Translations under genes and position numbers: made by a program
Notes under the pieces: model-generated
Database searches by the model: none
Told to the model about the DNA's origin: nothing
Seen by the model: the letters and a program-made list of their open reading frames with translations, nothing else
From: an uncultured Acetatifactor sp.
Lineage (GTDB): Bacteria; Bacillota; Clostridia; Lachnospirales; Lachnospiraceae
DNA: 64,000 nt
Reading direction: 5' to 3'
NCBI GenBank assembly: GCA_910577235.1
Contig: CAJTMX010000018.1
Coordinates: 9,071-73,070, forward strand
Shown: positions 25,195 through 35,400 of the stretch, one piece after another
Layout of the letters: each line of letters starts with the position of its first letter
Position numbering within the stretch: the first letter of the stretch is position 1

Positions 25195-27243
25195 ATGCGA
25201 AGACGAATTACAGCAGCGGTCATTATATTTCTGTGTATGGCCGGTCTGTTGACAGGCGTGATGAAAAGCGTGGCATACGCGGAAGAGGAGACTGTGAACA
25301 GCTCGCTCAGCGGCGAGGTATCCTTGCTTAGGCAGGACAGAGAAAACTATGTCATGCAGGTAACGGTAAAAAACGCGGGAGAGGATTTTTGCGGCACGGT
25401 CCAAGTGGTATTTCGGGCCAGCTACGGAATCGGCAACTGTGCCTACAATACGGAGATCACTCTCCCGGCACAGGGAGAGAAACAGTATACGATCGCGGTT
25501 CCCGAGAGGGCAGTGGATATAACCGCCGGAGAGGGAATACTGAACTTTCTGAATGAAAAGGGGCATCCGGTGCAGAGTATACCTATAAAGAATCTGATGC
25601 GCGGTTTCTCCTTTGGGATTTCCGTAGGTATATTATCTGATGAGTATTCCGGGCTTACCTATTTAGACGGAGGGGGAGAGTATATCTATGTTCAACATGA
25701 CGGCTATCCTGTGAATCTGATTCAGCTGGACAAGAACAATCTGCGGGCGTATCTGGACGGATTATATTTTCTGGTCATCGACAGGTTCAATGTTTCGGCG
25801 CTTTCTTCGGAGGATATACAGGCTCTGCAACAGTGGGTGCAGGACGGGGGCTGGCTGATCATCGGAACCGGCGAATATGCCGGGCAGACTCTCTCCGGAT
25901 TTGATGAAGATTTTCTTGAGCTGAATGTGCTGGGGATCTCCGAGCCTGGCGAGGACAATATTGCGGAAAACAACAGCAGGTATGGATATTATCAGTCTTA
26001 TGTGGATGCGGAAGTGAATTTTACCCAGATGGCTATAGCAGAGTTGGATTACGCGTTGTCAAAAAGAGACTATTATGAGAGTTCAGAAAATCTTGCCGTT
26101 TATACAGCTATTGGTAAAGGGGCAGTGGGCGTCTATTTCTGTTCGCTGAGTGATCCGCAGCTGCAAAAGCTGGAGGACCGCACTGTGCGGTATATGTATG
26201 AGGAGCTCATGTACCAAGCCCGGAGTTACAATAACTATAGCAGTTATTCCAGCATGAACAGTGCGGGACAGAGGGCTCTGGCGTATATGGGAAACAGGGA
26301 TTCCGGCGTGGATTTTTCCCTGCTGCGGCTGCTGATCGGTGCCTATGTGATCCTGGTGGGGCCGGTTTTATATCTGATTCTGCGGAAATGTAAGAGGAGA
26401 GAGTGGTATTGGGTGGGGGCACCGGCTCTTGGTCTACTGTTCATTCTGGGAGTATTTCTGTTGGGGCAGAATGCCCGGGTCAATGAGGCGAGAGTATACG
26501 CCGTTACGGCCCAAAAAGCGGATGAGGACTGGAAGGATACTTATTTCCTTGCATATCATTCGGGGATAAAGCCGTGGAATCTGCTGATGGGGGACGATTA
26601 TGAGATAGCCGGTCCGGGCTGGAACGGATATGAAGGCAAATACTATTCGGATGCCTTGGATTATTTCTACACGGTAGACTATGACAGCGAGGGCCTGCGC
26701 GTGGGGGCAAAGCCCCAAAAGAATTTTGAGAGTGGGTTTTTCTATGCGGGCGGCCATACGGAGAGCAGAGGAGCGATTACCGGCGGACATATCAAGGAGT
26801 ATTCCGACTTGAGCGGAAATATTGTCGGGACCGTCACCAATGGAACCGACTGCGATCTGCGCTATATGGCTGTCTGGAGGGGACAGGATCTCATGATCTT
26901 TGAAAATGTGAAGGCGGGAGAGACTTTGGATATGCAGCAGGCGGAGCAGGAGGGCAGATGTGTGTACCGGAGCGGAAATATTGAAGATATAGGGGATATG
27001 CTGCTGTACAGCGGCATTGCCATACCGTTTTACAGAGCTACTGCGCCCAATGACCAACGCTATGATGAGGAGGAGATGTCTGCTCTTCTCATCGGTCTGG
27101 GAATCGCCAAAGAATCATCGCCGGACGAAGAGAAATACGCCGTGATCGCGGGACTCATAGAACAGTGCGACCGGGTCACGGAGGGCAAGTGTAAGGAGAC
27201 TTCTTACGAGTGCCTGTACGGATATGCGGAGACGGAGGTGTAA
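25195..27243 (+). CDS. Secreted/membrane protein, first gene of the ABC-MoxR-VWA operon
   Basis: 682 residues. A signal peptide (1-29, cleavage likely after AYA) leads to an extracellular N-terminal half with beta-rich segments and a flavodoxin/GATase-like stretch (LDGLYFLVIDRFNVSAL). Two close membrane spans follow near residues 375-425 (GAYVILVGPVLYLILRKC and the next), then a second extracellular region. The family is not one I can name. Position, 4 nt before an ABC ATPase, indicates it works with the transporter and the MoxR/VWA proteins downstream. GGAAGGGAG precedes the ATG. Confidence 0.75.
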   Translation: MRRRITAAVIIFLCMAGLLTGVMKSVAYAEEETVNSSLSGEVSLLRQDRENYVMQVTVKNAGEDFCGTVQVVFRASYGIGNCAYNTEITLPAQGEKQYTIAVPERAVDITAGEGILNFLNEKGHPVQSIPIKNLMRGFSFGISVGILSDEYSGLTYLDGGGEYIYVQHDGYPVNLIQLDKNNLRAYLDGLYFLVIDRFNVSALSSEDIQALQQWVQDGGWLIIGTGEYAGQTLSGFDEDFLELNVLGISEPGEDNIAENNSRYGYYQSYVDAEVNFTQMAIAELDYALSKRDYYESSENLAVYTAIGKGAVGVYFCSLSDPQLQKLEDRTVRYMYEELMYQARSYNNYSSYSSMNSAGQRALAYMGNRDSGVDFSLLRLLIGAYVILVGPVLYLILRKCKRREWYWVGAPALGLLFILGVFLLGQNARVNEARVYAVTAQKADEDWKDTYFLAYHSGIKPWNLLMGDDYEIAGPGWNGYEGKYYSDALDYFYTVDYDSEGLRVGAKPQKNFESGFFYAGGHTESRGAITGGHIKEYSDLSGNIVGTVTNGTDCDLRYMAVWRGQDLMIFENVKAGETLDMQQAEQEGRCVYRSGNIEDIGDMLLYSGIAIPFYRATAPNDQRYDEEEMSALLIGLGIAKESSPDEEKYAVIAGLIEQCDRVTEGKCKETSYECLYGYAETEV

Positions 27244-27247
27244 CGGG

Positions 27248-28165
27248 ATGCTGCAGATCGATCATTTATATAAAAGCTATGGCAAATTTCAGGCGGTGAG
27301 CAATTTAACGCTCCATATCCCCCCCGGAGATCTATTCGGTTTCGTGGGGCCTAACGGCGCGGGCAAGACCACCACGATCCGTATGGTGTGCGGACTGATG
27401 CTGCCCGATGGAGGAAATATCATCATCAATGGGATGAATGCGCTGACCCAGCAAAAAGAGATCAAAAAGCAGATTGGATACGTGCCGGATTTCTTTGGGG
27501 TGTATGACAATCTGAAGGTCCGGGAATATATGGATTTTTACGGTTCCATGTATCGCATGAACTCCAATGAGATCGAGAGGATAGCGGACGATCTTCTGGA
27601 GCTGGTGAATCTGTCCGACAAAAAGGAGGCCTTTGTGGATACCCTTTCCAGAGGTATGAAACAGCGGCTGTGCGTGGCCAGGGCATTGATCCATAATCCG
27701 GCGCTGCTGATCCTGGACGAGCCCAACTCCGGTCTGGACCCCAGGGCCAGGGTGGAGATGAAGGAGCTGCTACAGAACTTAAGGAGCATGGGTAAGACCA
27801 TTGTGATCAGTTCCCATATTCTCTCGGAGCTGTCTGAGATGTGCAACAGTATCGGCATCATGGATCACGGCAATCTGGTGACGGCGGGCCGTATTGAGGA
27901 TGTGATGGAAGGGGTATTCGGTAACAATCAGCTGATCATCACACTGGAGGAGGGGCGTGATACGGCAACGCGCATTGTCAACGAGCATGCCGGTGTGAGA
28001 GTGGACTCCGTGGGAGAGCATGAGATAAAGCTGTCTCATAACATGACCAAACAGGAGATTGCGAAAATGATAGGGACCATGATTGCGGAAGGCGTGGTGG
28101 TGACGGGTTTCCATAAGCAGGAGGGAGATCTGGAGACATTGTTTATGCGCGTGACTGAAAACTGA
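27248..28165 (+). CDS. ABC transporter ATP-binding protein (ABC-2 type)
   Basis: 305 residues. Walker A GPNGAGKTT, signature LSRGMKQRL, Walker B LLILDEPNSGLD, H-loop VISSHILSE. The C-terminal extension (about 215-305) is typical of ABC-2 exporters of the gliding/NosF/DrrA kind. The start is ATG 27248 with GGAGGTG 8 nt upstream; the earlier in-frame start lies inside the previous gene. It pairs with the permease 16 nt downstream. Confidence 0.93.
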   Translation: MLQIDHLYKSYGKFQAVSNLTLHIPPGDLFGFVGPNGAGKTTTIRMVCGLMLPDGGNIIINGMNALTQQKEIKKQIGYVPDFFGVYDNLKVREYMDFYGSMYRMNSNEIERIADDLLELVNLSDKKEAFVDTLSRGMKQRLCVARALIHNPALLILDEPNSGLDPRARVEMKELLQNLRSMGKTIVISSHILSELSEMCNSIGIMDHGNLVTAGRIEDVMEGVFGNNQLIITLEEGRDTATRIVNEHAGVRVDSVGEHEIKLSHNMTKQEIAKMIGTMIAEGVVVTGFHKQEGDLETLFMRVTEN

Positions 28166-28181
28166 CAGGAGGATGTGGAAA

Positions 28182-29114
28182 ATGTATTTAAACCCGATCG
28201 TTAAAAAAGATATAAAGGTGCAGTCGCGCAGTATGAAAATATGCTGGGGAGTATTTGCCTATGAATTGATACTGGCTTTAGTCTTTTTTCTGGCAATGAG
28301 CGTTATTCAGAGCAGCAGCCGATACTCCGCCAGCAATATTTACAGCGCCATTGTCTGGCTCTATCCGACTCTGGCCGTGACTCAGCTGATCATTCTGGGA
28401 ATGGTGGTGCCGATCAGGACAGCCTCCTCCATATCGGGAGAGAAAGAGCGTCAGACCTTTGATATAATGATGACTACCAGCATGTCTCCATTTTCGGTTG
28501 TTATGGGAAAAGTGATGACGGCGGTGGTGCAGAGCATGTTCTTTGTCGTGGCCAGTATGCCGGTGATGGCGCTCCCCTTTATCATCGGCGGCATGTCCTG
28601 GGCGTATCTGTTTTGGTTTTTGGCTATTGCGCTGTTGGTGGCTTTTTTCTCGGCCAGCATCGGAATCCTGTGTTCTTCCCTGTGCAGGAAGAGCATCGGC
28701 GCAGTGATCATGTCCTATGTTTTTTATCTGCTGTTTTTTCTGGGAACCGCGATACCGCCCGTTGTGTACGGCGTTGTGAGGGAAAATATGCGCTACAATC
28801 TGCCGAGTGTGCCGAGGGCATACGATATGTACGGCCCCAACGCCTTTCTGTCTCTGTTGCTCAATCCGGCGGTGTACCTGACAGAGTATTTTGTCCGTAT
28901 CATGGCGGATGACTCGGTGGTGGACAGTCTGGCGGGCAATATGACGGGCATAACGTCGGGCATAACGTCGCCCAGAGGCCCCATTGTGCTGGCATCATCG
29001 GGAAACAGGTGGATGATCTTATCAACGATTTTGTTCATAGGGGTGTCCCTGCTGTTTTTGTGGATCGCGTCAAAACGGATCAATCCCATTAAAGGGCGGA
29101 GGAAAAAGAGGTAA
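28182..29114 (+). CDS. ABC-2 type permease
   Basis: 310 residues with about six membrane spans and the usual N-terminus NPIVKKDIKVQSRSMKI. A cytosolic loop with SGEKERQTFDIMM is characteristic of ABC-2 permeases. ATG 28182 has AGGAGG 9 nt upstream; the ATG at 28173 abuts that site directly and is rejected. Together with the preceding ATPase it forms a transporter of unknown substrate, here in fixed context with MoxR and VWA genes. Confidence 0.9.
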   Translation: MYLNPIVKKDIKVQSRSMKICWGVFAYELILALVFFLAMSVIQSSSRYSASNIYSAIVWLYPTLAVTQLIILGMVVPIRTASSISGEKERQTFDIMMTTSMSPFSVVMGKVMTAVVQSMFFVVASMPVMALPFIIGGMSWAYLFWFLAIALLVAFFSASIGILCSSLCRKSIGAVIMSYVFYLLFFLGTAIPPVVYGVVRENMRYNLPSVPRAYDMYGPNAFLSLLLNPAVYLTEYFVRIMADDSVVDSLAGNMTGITSGITSPRGPIVLASSGNRWMILSTILFIGVSLLFLWIASKRINPIKGRRKKR

Positions 29115-29116
29115 AT

Positions 29117-30601
29117 ATGGATGTCAAAAAGGTTCTGAGAGAACTGATCCGAAAGTGCAGAAACAGAATGAATCTGGCCAGGGCTATCGACTGTGGAGTC
29201 CTGTTTGCGGCGGCAGGGGGCGTGATGGGTATATTGTGTGAACTGTCGTCTCTGATATGGCCATTTTATCATGCCCATCTGGCTGCGGGCCTGTGCTTTG
29301 CGGCAGGGCTGGCGGTGGGGATCGTCTATGCCGTATTCCGGCGGGCGGATATGAGCCAGGCAGCCAGACGGTTGGACTCCTTTGGGCTAGAGGAGCGGAT
29401 GATCACCGCCTATGAGTGGATGGACAGAGACGGTGACGAGGGATCTGTCTTTGCCCAGCGGCAGAGACAGGACGCTCTGGCCTGTTATGAGCGGCAGCGG
29501 GATAGGATCAGGATACCTCTTTGGCCGGATAAAAGACATATTCTGGCGCTGTGTTTGTCGGCAGTGCTGACGGTGATCCTGGGCATCCTGCCCTCTCCGG
29601 TCCGGGATCAGGCTGCGATCCGCCATCAGGTTCAGGAACAGATCAAAGAAGAAATAAAAGAGCTGGAGGAGCTTGTGGACGCTCTGGAGGGCGTGGATAT
29701 GGACAGCCTGACCGATGAACAGAGGGCGCGGCTGCAGGAGCTGGCGGAAACTATGCGGCGCTCAGGGGAGGAGTTGGCAGCGGCGGAGAGCTGGGAAAGT
29801 CTGGGCCTGGCCATGGAGAGACTTGACTATAAGTATGGACAGGCGCAGCAGAGCCTGGAACAGCTGGCAGCCCAGATGGTCAATCCGGAGGCGGCGGGAG
29901 TGGCCACCGCTCAGGCGCTGGCCCGGGCGGCAAATCCGGACGGCGGGGGGCAGGTTCCCGCACAGGCCGCCGTATCGCCGGGACAGACGGGCAACGGCAC
30001 TCCCGGTACGGGAGAGGGCGGCAGTCCGGGGCAGCAGGGCAGCGGTTCGGGAAACGACAGCGGTGACGGATCGGGCCAGGGAGACGGCAGCGGTGACGGA
30101 TCGGGCCAGGGAGACGGCAATGGAGACGGATCGGGCCAGGGAGACGGCAATGGAGACGGATCGGGCCAGGGAGACGGCAATGGAGACGGATCGGGCCAGG
30201 GAGACGGCAATGGAGACGGATCGGGCCAGGGAGACGGCAATGGAGACGGATCGGGCCAGGGAGACGGCAGTGGAGACGGATCGGGTCAGGGCAACGGCAG
30301 CGGTAACGGTCAGGGCTTAGGCAACGGTCGGGGAACCGGCAGCAGTAACGCCGTTCATGACTATGTCAGCATCCCCAATGGGGTTGCTGACGATCCGTCT
30401 CTGACCGGAAACAAATACGGCGATGAAAACTCGGAATATTTTCGCCAGCAGAACGGTCTTGCATGGGAGGGAGAACATGTGGACTACAATTCCGTGATCG
30501 GCCAGTACACGGACAGCGCGTATGAGGGGATCGTAAACGGTCGGTATCCCGCGGGCATGGAATCGGTGATACGGGACTATTTTGAGAATCTGAACAAGTA
30601 A
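29117..30601 (+). CDS. Membrane protein with coiled coil and Gly/Asp repeat (DUF4175-like)
   Basis: 494 residues. Two membrane spans (about 22-42 and 52-72) and a third (about 142-160), then a charged coiled coil (about 170-265, EEIKELEELVDALEGV), then a 130-residue low-complexity segment of GDGSGQGDGN decapeptides, and a C-terminal tail (YVSIPNGVADDPSL onward). The layout resembles DUF4175-type partners of MoxR/VWA systems, but the match is by architecture only. It starts 3 nt after the permease stop, with GAGG upstream. The repeat is probably disordered. Confidence 0.65.
   Translation: MDVKKVLRELIRKCRNRMNLARAIDCGVLFAAAGGVMGILCELSSLIWPFYHAHLAAGLCFAAGLAVGIVYAVFRRADMSQAARRLDSFGLEERMITAYEWMDRDGDEGSVFAQRQRQDALACYERQRDRIRIPLWPDKRHILALCLSAVLTVILGILPSPVRDQAAIRHQVQEQIKEEIKELEELVDALEGVDMDSLTDEQRARLQELAETMRRSGEELAAAESWESLGLAMERLDYKYGQAQQSLEQLAAQMVNPEAAGVATAQALARAANPDGGGQVPAQAAVSPGQTGNGTPGTGEGGSPGQQGSGSGNDSGDGSGQGDGSGDGSGQGDGNGDGSGQGDGNGDGSGQGDGNGDGSGQGDGNGDGSGQGDGNGDGSGQGDGSGDGSGQGNGSGNGQGLGNGRGTGSSNAVHDYVSIPNGVADDPSLTGNKYGDENSEYFRQQNGLAWEGEHVDYNSVIGQYTDSAYEGIVNGRYPAGMESVIRDYFENLNK
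30061..30300 (+). repeat. 30-bp minisatellite (GDGSGQGDGN)
   Basis: Eight tandem 30-bp units in frame in the membrane-protein gene, most of them identical; the first two carry CGGTGAC instead of TGGAGAC and the last has GGTCAGGGCAA. The GC-rich unit makes slippage likely. The reverse strand gives a Pro-rich shadow ORF. Confidence 0.92.
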
Positions 30602-30671
30602 ATGCCGCATATTTGCCCATGGGAAATATGTAGACCAGGGATTGCGGCGAACAACCAACAAGGAGAATGTG

Positions 30672-31628
30672 ATGCCAGAGATTGAGATTTATCAACAGAA
30701 GATCATGGAATGCGAACAGGAGATCGGTAAGGGGATCATCGGACAGAGAGATATTATCCGTCAGGTCATGCTGGTGATGTTATCCGGCGGAAATGTACTC
30801 TTGGAAGGTATGCCGGGGCTGGGCAAGACTATGCTGGTGCGCACCATCGGGCAGGTGTTTAAGCTGTCCTTCAAGCGTATACAGTTTACGCCGGATCTGA
30901 TGCCCAGCGATGTGACCGGAACCAATATCATGGTAAAAGAGGAGGGGAACAGCAGTTTCCGCTTTGAGAGGGGACCTGTCTTTACCAATCTTGTGCTGGC
31001 GGATGAGATCAACCGGGCCACGCCCAAGACCCAGTCCGCCCTGCTGGAGGCCATGCAGGAACACACGGTGACGGTGGGCAATGAGAGCCATTATTTGGAG
31101 GAACCCTTTATGGTGCTGGCAACCCAGAACCCCATTGAGCAGGAGGGAACCTATCCGCTGCCGGAGGCACAGCTGGACCGTTTCATGTTCAAGGTGCTGG
31201 TGAAGTTTCCCGGCAAGGAGGAGCTACGGGGTATAGTGGGACTCACGGAAGGGCAAAAACCTCCCCAGATCCGCAGTCTGCTTAAGGGAGAGGAGCTTTT
31301 GGAGGCAAGGAATCTCATATCCCAGATCCCCATCGCGGACGCGGTTATGAATTATATTCTGGAGCTGGTCATGGCAACCCATGAACCGCATCCCCATATC
31401 CGGGAGGGGGCAAGTCCCAGAGCCGCTCAGGCGCTGATCCGTGCCTCCAGAGCCAGGGCTTTTATGGAGGGGCGGCTGAATGTATCCTTTGAGGACGTAC
31501 AAAGTGTAGCTTATCCGGTGCTGCGTCATCGGATGATACTGAGTTTTGACGCCATATCTGAGGGGATCACGGAGGATGCGGTGATCCGGCAGATCATTGA
31601 CGCCAGGGAAAAGAGTATGTATGCTTGA
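30672..31628 (+). CDS. MoxR-family AAA+ ATPase
   Basis: 318 residues. Walker A GMPGLGKTM, Walker B LADEINRATPKTQSALLEAM, sensor 1 ATQNPIEQEGTYPLPEAQLD, and a C-terminal lid. MoxR ATPases are chaperone-like and act with DUF58 and VWA proteins. The start is ATG 30672 with AAGGAG 6 nt upstream; the frame extends 10 codons further without a site. The gene ends in ATGCTTGA, overlapping the DUF58 start by 8 nt. Confidence 0.95.
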   Translation: MPEIEIYQQKIMECEQEIGKGIIGQRDIIRQVMLVMLSGGNVLLEGMPGLGKTMLVRTIGQVFKLSFKRIQFTPDLMPSDVTGTNIMVKEEGNSSFRFERGPVFTNLVLADEINRATPKTQSALLEAMQEHTVTVGNESHYLEEPFMVLATQNPIEQEGTYPLPEAQLDRFMFKVLVKFPGKEELRGIVGLTEGQKPPQIRSLLKGEELLEARNLISQIPIADAVMNYILELVMATHEPHPHIREGASPRAAQALIRASRARAFMEGRLNVSFEDVQSVAYPVLRHRMILSFDAISEGITEDAVIRQIIDAREKSMYA

Positions 31629-32499
31629 CAGGAACTTTTTTGATACGCTGCAGCGGCTCAGGCTGCGAATGTGGCACAAGAGCAGTCTGAACATGTCGGG
31701 TAACCGGAAATCCATGCATAAGGGGATGTCGGCGGAGTTCTCAGACTTTCGGGAATATATGCCGGGAGACGATCTGCGCCGTATGGACTGGAATGTATAC
31801 GCCAGGCTGGACAAGCTGTATATCCGGGAGTATATGGAGGAGAAGGAGGCTGTGGTGTCAGTACTTATTGACACCAGCGCGTCCATGGATTACGGAGCCG
31901 AGAGCAAGGCGGAGCTGGCCAGGGATCTGGCGGCGGTGGTATCCTATCTGGCTTTGAGCAATATGGACAGACTGCGTCTCTATGATATAAAGGATTTGAG
32001 CCGTGGGCTGGTGGTCGGCGGGGGGCGCAGCGCTTTTCCCAGGGTGCTGCACTGGCTGGAGCGGCTGGATTTTTCAGGCCAGGCGGATATGCTGGGAGCT
32101 GCCAGAAAACTGCGGCCCCGGGGGCCGGGGGTTACGGTGCTGATCAGCGATTTTCTCCAGGAGGGAATGCTGGACGAGACGGCGGCGGACTATGAGAAAC
32201 TGCTACAGTATCTTCAGTATTGCAGGCAGCGTCCGGTGGTGCTGCACACCATGGCTTCGGAGGAGTTGCGCGTCTCGTTGGAGGGGGCCCTCAATCTGAT
32301 CGATGCGGAGAGCCGTTCCCAGCTGCGTCTCACGGTGGACGCCAAAGCCATAGACTGTTATGAGCGGGAGCTGGAACGTTTGACGGACAGGATGAAAAAG
32401 GGCTGTGCCAAGGGCCGGGGTACCTATGTACTCTGCGACACGGGAAGGGACAGGAACCGGTTGGTGTTCCAGGATTTAAAGGTGATATATGATATTTGA
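31621..32499 (+). CDS. DUF58 protein (MoxR partner)
   Basis: 292 residues. The DUF58 hallmark FREYMPGDDLRRMDWNVYAR is followed by a VWA-like fold with the MIDAS-like motif DTSASMD (about residues 84-90). No membrane span. DUF58 proteins bind MoxR and deliver substrates or metal to membrane VWA partners. ATG 31621 overlaps MoxR by 8 nt, and the TGA overlaps the next start by 11 nt, so all three are translationally coupled. Confidence 0.93.
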   Translation: MLDRNFFDTLQRLRLRMWHKSSLNMSGNRKSMHKGMSAEFSDFREYMPGDDLRRMDWNVYARLDKLYIREYMEEKEAVVSVLIDTSASMDYGAESKAELARDLAAVVSYLALSNMDRLRLYDIKDLSRGLVVGGGRSAFPRVLHWLERLDFSGQADMLGAARKLRPRGPGVTVLISDFLQEGMLDETAADYEKLLQYLQYCRQRPVVLHTMASEELRVSLEGALNLIDAESRSQLRLTVDAKAIDCYERELERLTDRMKKGCAKGRGTYVLCDTGRDRNRLVFQDLKVIYDI

Positions 32500-35400
32500 G
32501 AGTTTATGGCCGCTTGCGCTGCTGCTGGCAGTGCCGGTGGTGATCATTTTCTATTTGCTAAAGCCCAGGGGGAAGGACTACAGGATATCCTCCACATTGT
32601 TGTGGGACAAAATGTTTAAGAACCAGCAGGCCAAGACTTTTTTGGAGAAATTCATTCACAATATATTGATGTATCTCCAGATATTGATGGTATTGCTGTT
32701 GGTGCTTGCGCTGATGTCGCCCTATATCCACAGACCGGGAACCGGAAGAGGGAATGTGATCCTGCTCTTAGATACCAGCGGCAGTATGCAGCATGATACA
32801 GGAGAGGGCAGAACGCGCATAGAGGAGGCGGTGGAGCAGGCCAAGGGTCTGATCGCGTCCTCGGAAGGGTCTGCATTTTCTGTGATCACCAGCGACTGCA
32901 TGGGAACCGACCTGCTGGCGGTGGGTGTAAAAGACAGGCAGAACCTGTATGATGTGCTGGAACAGGTGGAGTGCTGTGACGGCCCCCAGGATCTGCGGGG
33001 GGCTGAGAGCGTTGTGGAAACTCTGCGCACTGCCGGGACGGAGAGCGGAGAGCAGACGGCTCCGGCGGAGGTGATCGTGTTCACCGACGGTAACGGCGCG
33101 GAGGAGGCGATGGGGTTTGTCTCCTATTTTGACGCCCAGATAATGGTGATGGGGGGCGCAGTGAGCAATATCTCCAACAATTTCCTGACTTATTCGATAA
33201 ACACGGATTCTATTAATCCGGAAAGCCCCATAAATCCGGAAAGTCCAGAGAGCCCCGATCGTTCCGGGACTACAGAAACTGCGGCGAATGGGGAGGAGGA
33301 TTCCGTCTCTGAGAAGAAAGTCTCCATAGTCTGCGCCTCCAGTCTCACCAACTACAGTGAGGAGGAGGCCTCTCTGGAGATCAGTCTGTATGACGGGAAT
33401 AAGCTGCGGGAGATCCGGCAAGTGACTTTAGCGGCGGGAGAGACAAAGCTGGTCTTTTTCACATCGTTTGCCTGGGAGGGACAACCGCTGCGCAGTGAGA
33501 TCGGTTCGGTGCGTTTCGGGGAAAATGAATCCGGTCAGGTGTGGGATTCGCTGGCCCAGGACAATGTGGCCTACGCGGTGGCGGCCCAGAGCGCCCGGGT
33601 GCAGGCGGTGATGATCGGGGAGGGCAATACCTATATCGAGAAGGCATATCAGGCGGCCACAGGTCTGAGTCTGACCAGAGTGAGCAGTGAGGCGGCCCTG
33701 TCGGAGGAAAACCGGGAGGTGCGCGTCTATGATGCCGGTGTTTCCACAGGCGGCCGCACGGATGTCAGCAAGATAGTGTTTGCGGATGAGGAAAATGCCA
33801 CGGATACAGTGGAGCGGGTCATGCTTTCCGCCACAAACTGCGATCTGACCGCAGGTATATCCTCTTTTTCCGTGGGTGTCAATGAAACCAGGGTATATGA
33901 TGTGCCTCCGTGGGGCGTGGGTTTTTTGTGGGCCGGGGAGCAGTGCGCAGGCTATTACGGGGAACATGACGGCGTGAAAACGGTGGTGGTGGGCTTTGAT
34001 ATCCGGGAGTCCGATTTCCCGCTGAAGGCGGAGTTTCCGATCTTTATATCCAACGCCGTTCATTATCTGGGGGATACTTCTCTGTTGGCAGACAATGTCT
34101 ATATGGCGGGAGAACAGGTGATCTTTCATCCTCAGGCGGATTTTGACGTGACCACGCTGACAGCCCCAACCCATAAGGCAGGGTTGTATGAGGTGGGGGC
34201 CGGTGATATATGGGAGCGGTATGTGGTGCGTTTCGACACAGGCAGCCAGTCCGACGGACGTCTGACGGCTGAGGGAACCGTGGGGCGGGATACCTATAGC
34301 GATCGGACGGTAAAAAGACAGCTGCGCAGCGTTTTGCTGGCGGTATTGCTGTTATTGATGGGGCTGGAATGGTTTCTGTATCGGCGCCAGACCCGGAGCC
34401 GCAGCAAATTCTATCTGGCAGTGCGTCTGGCAGGGGTGACAGTGTTGATCCTGGCTCTGTGCGGCCTGTCTGTTAACAGGCGCAGCGGAACCAATACCAC
34501 GGTCTTTCTGTTGGACATCTCCGACAGCAATGGGCAGAATCTCGCGGCCATGGAGGAGTATCTGCACGCCACACTGGAGGATATGCCCCGGGAGAATCAG
34601 TACGGTATCGTCACTTTTGGCAAAAATTCCCTGGTGGATCAGTTTTTGATCGGGGAGGATCGTTTTTCGGGGATCATGTCCATGCCGGACAAGACGGCCA
34701 CAAACTTTGAGGAGGCAGTCTCCAGAGCGCTGGCTATGATTCCGGCTCAGGGCGCGGGAAGGCTGGTCATACTCACCGATGGCAGAGAGACCCGGGGCGA
34801 GCTGACCAATACGGCCTCGGCGCTGACAGCCGGACAGGTGGAAGTACTGGCCTTACTGTATGAACCGGAACAGGGACAGGACGCCTATGTGGAGGAAGTA
34901 AAACTTCCCGGCTATCTGTATCAGGGGGACTCCTATTCCATGACCGTGACGGTGCAGAGCAATTATGACACGGATGCCCAGCTACAGATCTGGATGGGCA
35001 GTATGCAGACGGCGGCCTACGAGATCCATCTGAACCGGGGAACCAACCGTTTTCAGTTCCGGCAGGAAGTCACCGGGGAAAATGTGGAAAGCTTTGAAGT
35101 CAGAGTGGCGGCGCCCGGGGACACCTGCGAAGAGAACGACAGTTATCATGCCTATGCGGCGGTGGATTCGGTACCCAAAGTATTGGTGGTATCCGGTATA
35201 GGGGAGGACAGCAGCGAGTACGAAAAGCTGCTTTACAGCGCCAACTGTGATTATAGCGTGGTATCCGCGTTCAACGCGCCGAAAACTTTGGACGCCATGC
35301 TGGAATACAAGAGTATAGTGCTGGAAAATGTGTATTTGTGGGATCTGCCGGAAGGTTTTTTGGACAACATCGAAACCTATGTTAAGGATTACGGGTGCGG

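Noticed and set aside
29911..30240. Pro/Trp/Ser-rich ORF on the minus strand (109 codons)
   Set aside because: It is the reverse reading of the 30-bp GDGSGQGDGN repeat; it has no ribosome binding site and lies wholly within the membrane-protein gene.
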